A stretch of 32,113 nucleotides of DNA from Lachnospiraceae bacterium (GTDB taxonomy: Bacteria > Bacillota > Clostridia > Lachnospirales > Lachnospiraceae): contig JAIKXH010000167.1 in NCBI GenBank assembly GCA_024684215.1, positions 1 to 32,113 on the forward strand, given 5' to 3'. Positions within the stretch are counted from its first letter, which is position 1; each line of letters starts with the position of its first letter. Positions 1 through 8,140 of the stretch are shown piece by piece. The notes under the pieces were generated by a model. That model did not search any database. It worked only from the letters and a program-made list of their open reading frames with translations, and was not told where the DNA came from. Made by a program: the position numbers and the translations under genes.

Positions 1-147
1 CAACCTCCGCACGGGTGATATTGTTATCGCCCTTGAAAGTGCCGTCCGCATAACCGTTGAGCCGGCCGATTTATCTTTCAGAGTTACGGTAATGTCCGGC
101 TTTGCTACACCACTTCCGTTTGTAACGGTGATAGTGTAGTAGTCCTT
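1..147 (-). pseudogene. Remnant of a surface protein with Ig-like and SLH motifs
   Basis: Read on the minus strand, 147 to about 67 encodes a beta-rich stretch beginning KDYYTITVTNGSG and ending in VTLKDKSA, typical of an Ig-like domain of an exported protein. From about 64 down to 1, in a different frame, it reads LNGYADGTFKGDNNITRAEV, a clear S-layer homology (SLH) motif. A TAA stop (148-150) lies directly before the first stretch, and the SLH frame is also closed by a stop just upstream. No single frame or start codon joins the two parts. This looks like the decayed or rearranged end of a large cell-wall protein. The SLH part may continue intact beyond the left edge. Confidence 0.55.
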
Positions 148-181
148 TTAAGACAAACTCATCAAAGATTTTCGGGCATAG

Positions 182-216
182 AAAAATCCCACAAACCGTT
201 TGGTTGTGGGATTTTT
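182..216. terminator. Bidirectional intrinsic terminator after rpsI
   Basis: Perfect 13-bp inverted repeat: arms 182-194 and 204-216 with a 9-nt loop. The stem has a GTGGG/CCCAC core flanked by five A on one side and five T on the other, so it can end transcripts from either direction. It lies 20 nt after the rpsI stop and separates the ribosomal operon from the broken SLH gene. Confidence 0.93.
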
Positions 217-236
217 GAGCATTTGTAACTGTAATT

Positions 237-632
237 TTATCTCTTTGAGAACTGGGGAGCGCGACGTGCAGCCTTTAAGCCGTACTTCTTTCTCTCCTTC
301 ATACGAGGGTCTCTTGTAAGGAAGCCTTCCTTCTTGAGAACAGGTCTGAAATCTTCATCTACCTGAAGGAGTGCTCTTGAAAGACCGTGGCGAATAGCGC
401 CGGCCTGACCTGTGGTTCCGCCACCCTTAACAGTTACGGTTACATCGAACTTTCCGTCGTTCTCAGTAGCAACAAGGGGCTGACGAACTACCATCTTAAG
501 GGTCTCAAGACCAAAATACTCGTCGATATCTCTCTTATTGATAGTAATCTTTCCTTTTCCGGGAGTAACATAAACTCTTGCAACAGAGCTCTTTCTTCTA
601 CCGGTTCCATAATATCTTTCTGACTTAGCCAT
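237..632 (-). CDS. rpsI: 30S ribosomal protein S9
   Basis: Ribosomal protein uS9, 131 aa, the usual bacterial length. The protein starts with the [10 protein letters not shown] segment and ends in the basic tail RRAPQFSKR, whose terminal Lys-Arg reaches the P-site tRNA in the small subunit. A strong ribosome site (GGGAGG) stands just before the ATG at 632. It lies 14 nt downstream of rplM, the conserved rplM-rpsI order, and is transcribed from the rplM promoter. A terminator follows at 182-216. The identification is certain. Confidence 0.98.
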   Translation of the reverse strand: MAKSERYYGTGRRKSSVARVYVTPGKGKITINKRDIDEYFGLETLKMVVRQPLVATENDGKFDVTVTVKGGGTTGQAGAIRHGLSRALLQVDEDFRPVLKKEGFLTRDPRMKERKKYGLKAARRAPQFSKR

Positions 633-646
633 TTATTTAACCTCCC

Positions 647-1075
647 TTAGAATGTAAGCTCTTCAGGCTTCTGAGCAGCATGAGGATGCTCAGCTCCTGC
701 GTATACGTGAAGCTTTGTGTACATCTGTCTTCCAAGGGGTCCCTTGGGAAGCATACCCTTTACTGCAAGCTCGATAACTTCAGCAGGGCTGTTTGCAAGC
801 TTATCTCTAAGTGACTCTTCCTTCATTCCTCCAACATAATCAGAGTGATGATAGTAAATCTTCTGGTCAAGCTTCTTACCGGTAACCTTAACCTTCTCAG
901 CATTAACTACGATTACATAGTCTCCGCAATCAAGGAAAGGAGTGTAAGTAGGCTTGTTCTTACCTCTTAAAACTTTAGCGACCTCAGCAGCAAGACGGCC
1001 AAGAGTCTTATTAGTAGCGTCTACTACATACCATTTTCTCTCAATGGTAGTAGCGCTAGGCATATAAGTCTTCAT
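647..1075 (-). CDS. rplM: 50S ribosomal protein L13
   Basis: Ribosomal protein uL13, 142 aa from the ATG at 1075. The open frame extends to 1123, but GGAGG lies 8 nt before the ATG at 1075 and the family begins with MKTYMPS, so the upstream 16 codons are not used. Visible hallmarks are [15 protein letters not shown], the [10 protein letters not shown] strand, the [10 protein letters not shown] segment and [13 protein letters not shown] near the end. It is a large-subunit assembly protein and the first gene of the rplM-rpsI operon, behind a leader of about 200 nt that may be autoregulatory. Confidence 0.98.
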   Translation of the reverse strand: MKTYMPSATTIERKWYVVDATNKTLGRLAAEVAKVLRGKNKPTYTPFLDCGDYVIVVNAEKVKVTGKKLDQKIYYHHSDYVGGMKEESLRDKLANSPAEVIELAVKGMLPKGPLGRQMYTKLHVYAGAEHPHAAQKPEELTF

Positions 1076-1278
1076 CGTGTTTCCTCCAAATTGATTAGCT
1101 ACATTTCGCGAACCGCTCCGCAAATGTATTTAGTTCTTTTAATATTACAGGAAAACCTGTCTCACATCATTTTTTCGATAAGAACGGATGTCCGGGCCGT
1201 AAATATCATGATGAGAGGCACTCTGATTATCGGAGGCTCGGGTTGGGAGACCCTCACTTATCCTAAATCGTCGCACAT
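1076..1278 (-). promoter_or_regulatory. Structured rplM leader, candidate L13-type leader
   Basis: Roughly 200 nt of transcript between the inferred start site and rplM. Just upstream of the ribosome site, 1101-1127 can form a stem with a six-base outer helix (ACATTT/AAATGT) and a three-base GCG/CGC helix, interrupted by one bulged G. A second small hairpin, ACAGG/CCTGT with a 4-nt loop, lies at about 1151-1164. Ribosomal protein operons in Firmicutes often carry such leaders, including a known L13 leader motif. Whether this matches that family needs a covariance search. Confidence 0.4.
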
Positions 1279-1284
1279 TCACAG

Positions 1285-1313
1285 ATTTTACAATAATGCA
1301 AATGTAATGTCAA
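1285..1313 (-). promoter_or_regulatory. Sigma-A promoter of rplM-rpsI
   Basis: Minus-strand -35 TTGACA (1308-1313), a 17-bp spacer and -10 TAAAAT (1285-1290). The -35 is a perfect consensus and the spacing is ideal, as expected for a highly expressed ribosomal operon. Confidence 0.88.
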
Positions 1314-1377
1314 GCATTATACACGAAATTTACGTCACTTTTTTGTATAGATTACCTGACCGATCTCATTTAACAGT

Positions 1378-1465
1378 ACTTTTACTTTTTATACAGAATG
1401 CCCGACCTGTTTTACAGACTTTTACTGTTCCTATAAATCCGGCTTTTACTGTTTCTACAGATCCA
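1378..1465. repeat. Degenerate 24-bp tandem repeats after the LRR gene
   Basis: Two adjacent 24-bp copies (1418-1441 and 1442-1465) share most bases. A weaker copy starts at 1378. Read on the minus strand they repeat ACAGTAAAAG, and the block includes the stop codon of the LRR gene (1455-1457). Confidence 0.55.
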
Positions 1466-2366
1466 GGTCGTCAAAAAAATCCCCCGCGGAAGTGCTCTCG
1501 CCCTTGTATCTTATAAGATATCCCTTCATCTGGGTGTATCTGTCACCCATACTGTCTATAAGACCGGTTACATTATCCTTATTGATACATCCCGCGTCTA
1601 TAAGCAGGTCGAAATATTCCTGCTCCTCACCGTGTTCCTCCAAAACAAGAGGCCAAACGACACTATTCATGTTTTCTGTAAGGTATGCCTTGAACGTATT
1701 TTCGTTTTCTGTCGAAAGTCCGCATTTGTGCATTAACCTCGTGAGTAATATTCTTACCTTTTCCTTCTTGCGGAGAAGTATGTATGTGTCTAAATTGCTG
1801 TCATCTCCAACGTAATCCTCCTCGCCGCAAAGAAGCATTTTGGAAAATCCGTCAGTATCATCTTTTGCCAGTATCTGTATAATCAGCGAATCAAAATGTT
1901 CTATCCAGTCTTCGCTTCCGGCCTTTTCAAGATCAAATAAAAAGGGAGCATCCATCTTAGTTACCGCAAGTGCCAATAAACAGGAAATGTCCTCACCAAT
2001 ATCATTTGCCGTGATTTTCTCAAGCTTAACACAATCCTTAAAAAGTCCGCTTCCAAGTATAAGCTTTCTTTTTGGAAGCACTATTTCTTTTAGAACGGAG
2101 CATGAAGCAAACGCCCAGTCACCTATGGAAGACACTTTAGACGGCAGTTCAATCCTGGTGACCGTCTTAGCCCCAAGAAAAGCTTTTTTACCTATCTCTG
2201 TGACCGCAGCTCCGTCAATACATTCAGGGACAGTGATATTGATATCTTTGCCTCGATAATATTCTATTTTAACAGTGTTTTCGACTGCTTTATTTTCAAC
2301 CGATAAGTCATTTACAGAGCTTATTCCCAAAACACCGCTGCCGATATCAATTTCTTTGACCATCAT
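1455..2366 (-). CDS. Leucine-rich repeat (LRR_5/BspA-like) protein
   Basis: 303 aa, no signal peptide or membrane segment. Residues about 53-125 hold BspA-type leucine-rich repeats (VTEIGKKAFLGAKTVTRIELP, then SSIGDWAFASCSVLKEIVLP, then a third partial unit). The remaining C-terminal part (about 130-303) is mostly helical and acidic, ends in DFFDDLDL, and matches no family I recognise. The gene is the last of a block with the VWA-like metallopeptidase and the MoxR-type ATPase, 122 nt after the ATPase. Repeat proteins in such blocks may be substrates or adaptors of the ATPase pair, but that is inference. Two ATG codons open the frame; the ribosome site is weak. Confidence 0.75.
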   Translation of the reverse strand: MMVKEIDIGSGVLGISSVNDLSVENKAVENTVKIEYYRGKDINITVPECIDGAAVTEIGKKAFLGAKTVTRIELPSKVSSIGDWAFASCSVLKEIVLPKRKLILGSGLFKDCVKLEKITANDIGEDISCLLALAVTKMDAPFLFDLEKAGSEDWIEHFDSLIIQILAKDDTDGFSKMLLCGEEDYVGDDSNLDTYILLRKKEKVRILLTRLMHKCGLSTENENTFKAYLTENMNSVVWPLVLEEHGEEQEYFDLLIDAGCINKDNVTGLIDSMGDRYTQMKGYLIRYKGESTSAGDFFDDLDL

Positions 2367-2411
2367 TATTTATCTCTATATATGTCTTTTTTGTTTCTAC
2401 CGCAATCTGTT

Positions 2412-2494
2412 TTTTTCAAGTTTATGATTTACAGGTTTAAGTTTTACGGCTTTATGTTTTACAGCTTTATGTTTTAAGGCTTTATGTTTTACAG
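2412..2494. repeat. 15-bp tandem repeat carrying in-frame stop codons
   Basis: On the minus strand from 2494 down, the unit CTGTAAAACATAAAG is repeated five times with small changes (2480-2494, 2465-2479, 2450-2464, 2435-2449 and 2420-2434), followed by a decayed unit. The first unit contains the last codon and the stop (CTG TAA) of the ATPase gene. Because 15 is a multiple of three, every unit keeps a TAA in that frame. Confidence 0.85.
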
Positions 2495-4051
2495 ATTAAG
2501 CTTATCTATCTCTGAGAGGAGCTCACCGTTTCTCTCGCCCACTAACATTTCTGAACTGTATTTGTTATAGTCCTCGCTTCCGAACTCTGAGAGGAACTTT
2601 GTTCCAACCTCACTTACAGTTAATTCTGTCAGCAAGATCAACATTTCGTTGCCCTGTTCATAAGCTTTATTGGTAAATTCAAAAGCATTGTGAAGTCCGC
2701 TCTGAGTCTTCTCCACCTCTGCTTTCAGCTCGTCTTTTTCCTTATTAAAGCAGTCTCTTATGACCTCAAATACCTCTGCGTCATTTAAAGCACCCTCTGC
2801 CTTATCTTTTGCCTTGCCGATATCTTTTTTACATCTGTCATAAAATTTAAGAGTAAGCTTTGAGGCCTTCTTTTCACCGTCTGACAATGATCCTGCTGCC
2901 TTAAGCGAGTCGGTCTTTTTGCGTCTTGCATCAATGAGGCTTTCCAAAATATCTTCAGATGAGCGCTTATCCGTGCTGCTTACTCCGTCAGCGCCCGCAC
3001 CGGGCACATTCTCCGAGCCTGTCTTAATCGCTTTTAATGCGGGCAGCACACCTTTAAGCATATCAGCCTTTAGATTAACCGCACTCATATCGCCCAATAC
3101 TTCCGATACCAAAAGTCCCATGAGAGATATCTTCTCGTCAAATGGTGCAGCTTTAGCCTTTGATACCATTGCATCCGAATACTCTCCGGCCATAATAACC
3201 TTGGCATCATAATCGTTTTTATATTTGTTATAGAGATCGTAATATGCGGTAAACTCTCTGACTATGCGGTCGTTTCTAAGGTACTGGCCTACCAGTTCCT
3301 CCGATACTCTGATTCCTTCCTCCTCATAGAGCTGCAAAATCTGAGACAGATCCTCCCAGCCTCTTGCAGTCACATAGCTTTTTCCCGATGCAACCGTCTC
3401 TATCACATAAAAATCCTTTTTGTTCAATTCCAGATATGTTGTGATGGCGCCGTGTATTCCGCGGGTTCTCGCATATTTTTTCCACGCATCGTAATCCGCA
3501 TCGACATTTAATATCTTTAATCTGTCCAGGGTTACAACGTCAAATTCTCTGACGGATTTGTTGTACTCCGGAGGGTTTCCGGCCGTAACAATAACCCATC
3601 CTTCCGGGACCTGATGGCGTCCGAAGGTTTTGTACTGTAAAAACTGAAGCATTGAAGGAGCAAGCGTCTCCGACACGCAATTGATCTCGTCAAGGAAAAG
3701 TATACCCTCACGAATTCCGCTCTTTTCCATGGTCTCATACACGGATGCTATGATTTCACTCATGGTATATTCCGAAACTGCGAACTCTTCGCCGCCGTAA
3801 TTTTTGTGCTCTATAAAAGGAAGTCCGAGTGCGGACTGGCGGGTATGATGAGTCATGGAATATGTAACCAGCGCTATTCCCAGCTCTCCGGCTATCTGTT
3901 CCATAATTGCGGTTTTACCGATACCGGGCGCTCCAAGCAAAAACACGGGGCGCTGGCGCACCACGGGAATTCTGTATTCGCCGAATCCGTCCTTTTTTAA
4001 ATAAAGTCTGACTGTATCTTCAATGTACTTTTTCGCATCTCTTATGTTCAT
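2489..4051 (-). CDS. MoxR-type AAA ATPase
   Basis: 520 aa cytosolic ATPase. Walker A GAPGIGKT is at residues 40-47, Walker B ILFLDEINC at 117-125, and the sensor region VTAGNPPEYN follows near 156-165. The first 230 residues form the AAA module. The rest is a long Lys/Glu-rich helical region, probably partly coiled coil. MoxR ATPases act as chaperones, usually with a VWA-domain partner, and here the VWA-like metallopeptidase lies just upstream (80 nt gap) in the same direction. The ATG at 4051 follows an AGGGG ribosome site. The biological target is unknown. Confidence 0.85.
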   Translation of the reverse strand: MNIRDAKKYIEDTVRLYLKKDGFGEYRIPVVRQRPVFLLGAPGIGKTAIMEQIAGELGIALVTYSMTHHTRQSALGLPFIEHKNYGGEEFAVSEYTMSEIIASVYETMEKSGIREGILFLDEINCVSETLAPSMLQFLQYKTFGRHQVPEGWVIVTAGNPPEYNKSVREFDVVTLDRLKILNVDADYDAWKKYARTRGIHGAITTYLELNKKDFYVIETVASGKSYVTARGWEDLSQILQLYEEEGIRVSEELVGQYLRNDRIVREFTAYYDLYNKYKNDYDAKVIMAGEYSDAMVSKAKAAPFDEKISLMGLLVSEVLGDMSAVNLKADMLKGVLPALKAIKTGSENVPGAGADGVSSTDKRSSEDILESLIDARRKKTDSLKAAGSLSDGEKKASKLTLKFYDRCKKDIGKAKDKAEGALNDAEVFEVIRDCFNKEKDELKAEVEKTQSGLHNAFEFTNKAYEQGNEMLILLTELTVSEVGTKFLSEFGSEDYNKYSSEMLVGERNGELLSEIDKLNL

Positions 4052-4131
4052 ACTTTAACCCCTATCTGCCTGTTCTCTTTCCGGCACTAAAAAATTATAC
4101 GATCACCAATCTAAAGATAATCCCGGCTTTA

Positions 4132-5415
4132 TCACAAATTCTCATCCAGCACTACCTTAGCAGCCCAGGCCGGCACTTCGGGTGCTTTATCGTCCTCGCT
4201 TAAAAATACAAAAGCCACATCAAAATCAGGCATATTTGCGGGATAAATTCCATAACCGTCGGTGAAATATATAAGACCTTTTATTTTCTTAAGTTCTCCG
4301 TCTTTCTTGAGCTTTTCTACATAATCAAAAACCGGGCGAAAATCAGTAGAGCCAAAACCGGTCAGTTTTCCGTTCTTTAAAAAATCATCAAATTCCTCAT
4401 CACAGGTAATCTTGGTATCGCTCTGAACCTGATTGTCGCACTGAACTATGTGAACGTTCATTTTCTTAAAGAAAGTCTCTTCGCTCTTTAATATATTAAC
4501 GGTCTTTTGAAGAAAATCCTTTACCACCTGTCCTTTGCATGATGCGGACGTGTCTATCGCTATGACAAACTCGTTTATCCTGTTTATATCTTTATATTCA
4601 AGAGGCTCTACAAGCGGCATATTTCCGTAGTTTTCCAGTCCGTATGTGTAATACACATAATCGAACTCGTCATCGTTAATATGCATTGCTTCGCCCTGCA
4701 TCATAAACTGCTTTAGGAATTTACTGTAATCCGCCTTCTGTCTGGTGGCCTCGGCAAGCTCCAAATCGAGGCTCTCGCCGCCTGCCTTGTTTTTTGAAAA
4801 GCTCTTTAAATCGGCTTTTATCCTCTCAGTAATCTTTTTCCATTGTTCTAGCGATATCTCAAATTTTTCAGGCTCAATCCACAGTTCATGGACATCCGTG
4901 CAAAAAAGCCTTTTAAGCTGCGCTCCCTCATCGAAAGACGGAGGCTCAAGCAAAAACAGCCTGTAAAGTTTTTGCGCCGAAAGCTGTGGACAGCGTTTTC
5001 TCAAAGTCTTTAATTTGAGTCGTCTCTCAGCATCGGCATCGGAGAGATCTTTGTAGGTATCGAGCTCCATCGTAACGGTCCATACCGCTATGTCCGAGGC
5101 TAAATCCCACGCTTCTTTGTTTTTTTTGTCATATTCAAAATTGTGATGAAAGACAAGGTGAAAAATCTCATGAAGATAAAGGTTAACGACAAATTCCTGG
5201 TCTCTTTTAAAATCCTTTATAAGCTTTTCGGGATCAAAATAAATCTTTTCTCCGTCACAGGCGTACCTCGCGCTTCCAAATACCGGTGCCCATTCGAGGT
5301 TTCCCATGGCAATCTCAAGAAAGCGCAGGGAAAGAAGTATTTTTGCATGCGCCGCACTTATTATCTTATATGAAATTTCAAGAAGCTTTTCCCTGCTGTT
5401 TTCAGCTGTTTCCAT
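4132..5415 (-). CDS. VWA-like metallopeptidase (DUF2201-type), MoxR partner
   Basis: 427 aa, no signal peptide. The N-terminal half carries a zinc-peptidase motif HEIFH (H82, E83, H86) inside LYLHEIFHLVFHH. The C-terminal half is a von Willebrand A-like domain with a complete MIDAS: D288-T-S290-A-S292, a Thr in GFGSTDF (about 357) and D386 in YFTDGYG. This pairing is the DUF2201 N-terminal/VWA-like architecture often encoded beside a MoxR ATPase, as here. Both the zinc and the metal-ion adhesion motifs look intact, so it could be an active protease or a scaffold. GGAG lies 8 nt before the ATG at 5415. The substrate is unknown. Confidence 0.85.
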   Translation of the reverse strand: METAENSREKLLEISYKIISAAHAKILLSLRFLEIAMGNLEWAPVFGSARYACDGEKIYFDPEKLIKDFKRDQEFVVNLYLHEIFHLVFHHNFEYDKKNKEAWDLASDIAVWTVTMELDTYKDLSDADAERRLKLKTLRKRCPQLSAQKLYRLFLLEPPSFDEGAQLKRLFCTDVHELWIEPEKFEISLEQWKKITERIKADLKSFSKNKAGGESLDLELAEATRQKADYSKFLKQFMMQGEAMHINDDEFDYVYYTYGLENYGNMPLVEPLEYKDINRINEFVIAIDTSASCKGQVVKDFLQKTVNILKSEETFFKKMNVHIVQCDNQVQSDTKITCDEEFDDFLKNGKLTGFGSTDFRPVFDYVEKLKKDGELKKIKGLIYFTDGYGIYPANMPDFDVAFVFLSEDDKAPEVPAWAAKVVLDENL

Positions 5416-5468
5416 ATTTTCATCTCCGCACGGGTCACATCTTCACCATCAAGCGGTTAAATAATTTT

Positions 5469-7025
5469 TTAAACAATAAGCTTTGACCACTTTGAGCAGT
5501 CCCATACATCCGTGGCCAGCCCATCATAAAATTCGGGCTCGTGGCAAACCATAAGAATACTGCCCTTATACGCCTTAAGAGCTCTTTTTAATTCGTCCTT
5601 TGCATCTACATCGAGATGATTTGTCGGCTCGTCAAGGAGCAAAATATTTGTAGGTTTATTTATAAGCTTGCAAAGTCTTACCTTTGCCTGCTCTCCGCCC
5701 GATAAAACCCTAACCTGGCTCTCGATATGTTTTGTGGTAAGTCCGCACTTTGCAAGAGCACTTCTTACCTCATACTGAGTATATCCGGGGAATGCCTGCC
5801 ATATTTCTTCTATGCAGGTAGTGGTCACGCTTCTGTCCATCTCCTGCTCGAAATAACCGATCTCCAAATAATCACCAAGCTCACATTTTCCGGAAATAGC
5901 GGGAATAAGTCCCAAAATACTCTTTAAAAGGGTTGTCTTTCCTATTCCGTTTGCGCCGGTGAGCACAATCTTACTTCCCCTTTCCATCTCGAGATTAAGC
6001 GGGCTTGAAAGCGGCTCATCATACCCTATAACCAGATCCTTAGTGTTAAATATATACCTTCCCGGAGTTCTGGCCTCTTTAAAATTAAACTCCGGCTTAG
6101 GCTTCTCTGCGGCAAGCTCTATCACATCCATCTTATCGAGCTTTTTCTGGCGTGACATTGCCATATTTCTGGTCGCTACTCTGGCCTTGTTTCTGGCTAC
6201 GAAATCCTTTAAATCCTTAATCTCCTGCTGCTGTTTGTTGTAAGCGGCCTCGAGCTGGGACTGTTTCATCTCATAGACCTCTCTAAACTTATCGTAGTCA
6301 CCTACATATCTTTCAAGCTTGCGATTGTCCATGTGATATATAAGATTGACCACGCTGTTCAGGAAGGGTATATCATGCGAGATTAAAATAAAAGCGTTCT
6401 CGTAGTCGTTTAAATATCTCTTGAGCCATTCGATATGCTCTGCGTCAAGATAGTTGGTAGGCTCGTCAAGAAGCAGAATATCAGGCTTTTCAAGAAGCAG
6501 TTTTGCCATAAGTACCTTTGTCCTCTGGCCTCCGGAGAGCTCTGTTACATCCCTCTCAAGCCCAAGGTCAAGTATTCCGAGCGCTCTTGCAACCTCCTCC
6601 ACTTTTGCATCAATCATATAAAAATCATGCATGGTAAGAAGGTCCGAAATCGTTCCGGCCTCCTCCATGAGCTCATCCATTTTTTCAGGATCCGCATCTT
6701 GGAGACTCTCATAGATCGCATTCATTTCCTTTTCCATATCGAAAAGAAAATCAAAGGCGCTCTTTAAAACAGTCTCTATACTCATGCCTTTTTCGAGAAC
6801 GGTATGCTGGTCGAGGTAACCGACGCGGACATTTTTAGCCCACTCGATCTTACCCTCATCGGGCATAAGTTTGTTTGTGATAATATTCATAAAGGTTGAC
6901 TTACCTTCACCGTTTGCTCCGATAAGTCCGATATGCTCCCCCTTTAAAAGTCTGAAGGAAACATCCTCAAAAATAGCTCTGTCACCGAAGCCGTGGCTCA
7001 AGTGTTCAACATTTAATATACTCAT
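5469..7025 (-). CDS. ABC-F family ATP-binding protein
   Basis: 518 aa with two ABC cassettes and no membrane domain, so it belongs to the ribosome-associated ABC-F group rather than to a transporter. Cassette 1: Walker A GANGEGKST (36-44), signature LSGGQ (163-167), Walker B ILLLDEPTNYLD (183-194). Cassette 2: GANGIGKTT (357-365), LSGGEQ (441-446), ILLLDEPTNHLD (461-472). The basic linker (about 255-300) is the P-site tRNA interaction motif region. The sequence resembles YkpA/YbiT-like members, which act in translation. It starts 19 nt after the methyltransferase stop, so the two are probably co-transcribed. Confidence 0.9.
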   Translation of the reverse strand: MSILNVEHLSHGFGDRAIFEDVSFRLLKGEHIGLIGANGEGKSTFMNIITNKLMPDEGKIEWAKNVRVGYLDQHTVLEKGMSIETVLKSAFDFLFDMEKEMNAIYESLQDADPEKMDELMEEAGTISDLLTMHDFYMIDAKVEEVARALGILDLGLERDVTELSGGQRTKVLMAKLLLEKPDILLLDEPTNYLDAEHIEWLKRYLNDYENAFILISHDIPFLNSVVNLIYHMDNRKLERYVGDYDKFREVYEMKQSQLEAAYNKQQQEIKDLKDFVARNKARVATRNMAMSRQKKLDKMDVIELAAEKPKPEFNFKEARTPGRYIFNTKDLVIGYDEPLSSPLNLEMERGSKIVLTGANGIGKTTLLKSILGLIPAISGKCELGDYLEIGYFEQEMDRSVTTTCIEEIWQAFPGYTQYEVRSALAKCGLTTKHIESQVRVLSGGEQAKVRLCKLINKPTNILLLDEPTNHLDVDAKDELKRALKAYKGSILMVCHEPEFYDGLATDVWDCSKWSKLIV

Positions 7026-7044
7026 AAAAAATCCAATCTGTATT

Positions 7045-7941
7045 TTATTCGCTGACCCAGCGTCCCGAAGCTCCGCAGGGAAGTACCAGTCCGTTGGAAG
7101 AAACGTTTAATCCTATCTCCGAGCTTTCAACTCTTCCACCTCTGCTACTTTTTACGGCACTCTCAATCATATATGTAAGGACCGCGGGCTGGAGTCCCGT
7201 TGTATAGCTGTTAATAAGGAAAAATGACGCATCCTTTGACAAAAGCTGCGCTGCAAGCTGTACAAAGGGCCATATGCTCTCCTCAATCTTCCAGATTTCC
7301 CCCTTGGGTCCTCTTCCATAGGAAGGAGGGTCCATTATGATTCCGTCGTAAGTATTGCCTCTTCTGATCTCACGCTCTACAAATTTAGTGCAGTCATCCA
7401 CAAGCCACCTTATAGGAGCATCAGAAAGTCCCGATGAGGCAGCATTTTCCTTTGCCCATGCAACCATGCCCTTTGCAGCGTCAACATGTGTAACCTGTGC
7501 GCCTGCTGCCGCAGCAGCTATAGTCGCTCCGCCGGTGTAAGCAAATAGATTAAGCACCTTAAAGCTTTTACCGCTCTCCACCTTCTTTTTAATAACAGAG
7601 CTTGTCCAGTCCCAGTTTACGGCCTGTTCCGGGAATACTCCTGTATGCTTAAAAGCAAAAGGCTTTAAGTGAAAGGTCAATTCCTTTGACACGGTTCCGT
7701 TAACCAATGGATATTTTATTTCCCATTCCTCCGGAAGATTGAAAAACTCCCACTCTCCGCCGCCTTTGCTTGAGCGATGGTAATGTCCGTTTTTCTTTTT
7801 CCAGCGCTTATCATCGTGTCCGGTGCTCCATATAACCTGAGGATCGGGGCGAACCAAAATATAATCCCCCCATCTCTCAAGCTTTTCTCCGTCAGAGGTA
7901 TCTATTACCTCGTAATCTTTCCAATTATCGGCAGTCCACAT
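7045..7941 (-). CDS. Class I SAM-dependent methyltransferase (RlmI/RlmK-like)
   Basis: 298 aa from the ATG at 7941, which has an AGGA ribosome site. The frame could be opened by a GTG at 7971, but nothing resembling a ribosome site precedes it. SAM-binding motif I is NLFAYTGGATIAAAAAGA (about 131-148), the acidic residue of motif II is in VTHVDAAKG, and the catalytic motif DPPSYG is at about 204-209. DPPxYG-type enzymes of this group (COG1092) usually methylate rRNA bases. The exact target cannot be read from the sequence. Its neighbour, an ABC-F translation factor, fits a ribosome-related role. Confidence 0.85.
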   Translation of the reverse strand: MWTADNWKDYEVIDTSDGEKLERWGDYILVRPDPQVIWSTGHDDKRWKKKNGHYHRSSKGGGEWEFFNLPEEWEIKYPLVNGTVSKELTFHLKPFAFKHTGVFPEQAVNWDWTSSVIKKKVESGKSFKVLNLFAYTGGATIAAAAAGAQVTHVDAAKGMVAWAKENAASSGLSDAPIRWLVDDCTKFVEREIRRGNTYDGIIMDPPSYGRGPKGEIWKIEESIWPFVQLAAQLLSKDASFFLINSYTTGLQPAVLTYMIESAVKSSRGGRVESSEIGLNVSSNGLVLPCGASGRWVSE

Positions 7942-8004
7942 ATCTTTTTTCCTATCCGTTTCGTTCGTCACTTACTATTTGCCATAAATGGCTTACAGTT
8001 GCCT

Positions 8005-8140
8005 TTATCTATCTGCAAATTGCCATTATATGTAAATAATCATAATCTGTAAACCATCATTATCTGTAAAATATCATAATCTGTAAATTATCATCATCTG
8101 TAAAATATCATAATCTGTGAATTATCATCATAAGTAAAAA
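8005..8140. repeat. 17-bp tandem repeat array upstream of the methyltransferase
   Basis: Six clear 17-bp units: 8039-8055, 8056-8072, 8073-8089, 8090-8106, 8107-8123 and 8124-8140. Two more diverged ones lie at 8022-8038 and 8005-8021. The consensus is ATCATAATCTGTAAATT. Units alternate between CATAATCTG and CATCATCTG forms, giving a 34-bp higher-order period. On the minus strand most units present a TTTACA hexamer. The array lies between the terminator of the c-di-GMP gene and the methyltransferase start. Confidence 0.9.
8025..8053 (-). promoter_or_regulatory. Promoter of methyltransferase/ABC-F genes
   Basis: Minus-strand -35 TTTACA (8048-8053), a 17-bp spacer and a perfect -10 TATAAT (8025-8030). 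The -35 belongs to a repeat unit, and the diverged unit at 8022-8038 supplies the -10. It lies about 85 nt before the methyltransferase start, with no competing gene between. Confidence 0.7.

Noticed and set aside
1091-1516. Plus-strand open frame across the rplM leader and the LRR gene end
   Set aside because: It crosses a consensus minus-strand promoter and the end of a real gene, and shows no protein-like composition or ribosome site.
5469-7025. ABC transporter for the sugar locus
   Set aside because: Two fused ATPase cassettes without any membrane partner mark an ABC-F translation protein, not an importer.
8005-8140. Possible CRISPR array
   Set aside because: The 17-bp units abut directly without unique spacers, and no cas gene is nearby. 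It is a simple tandem repeat.
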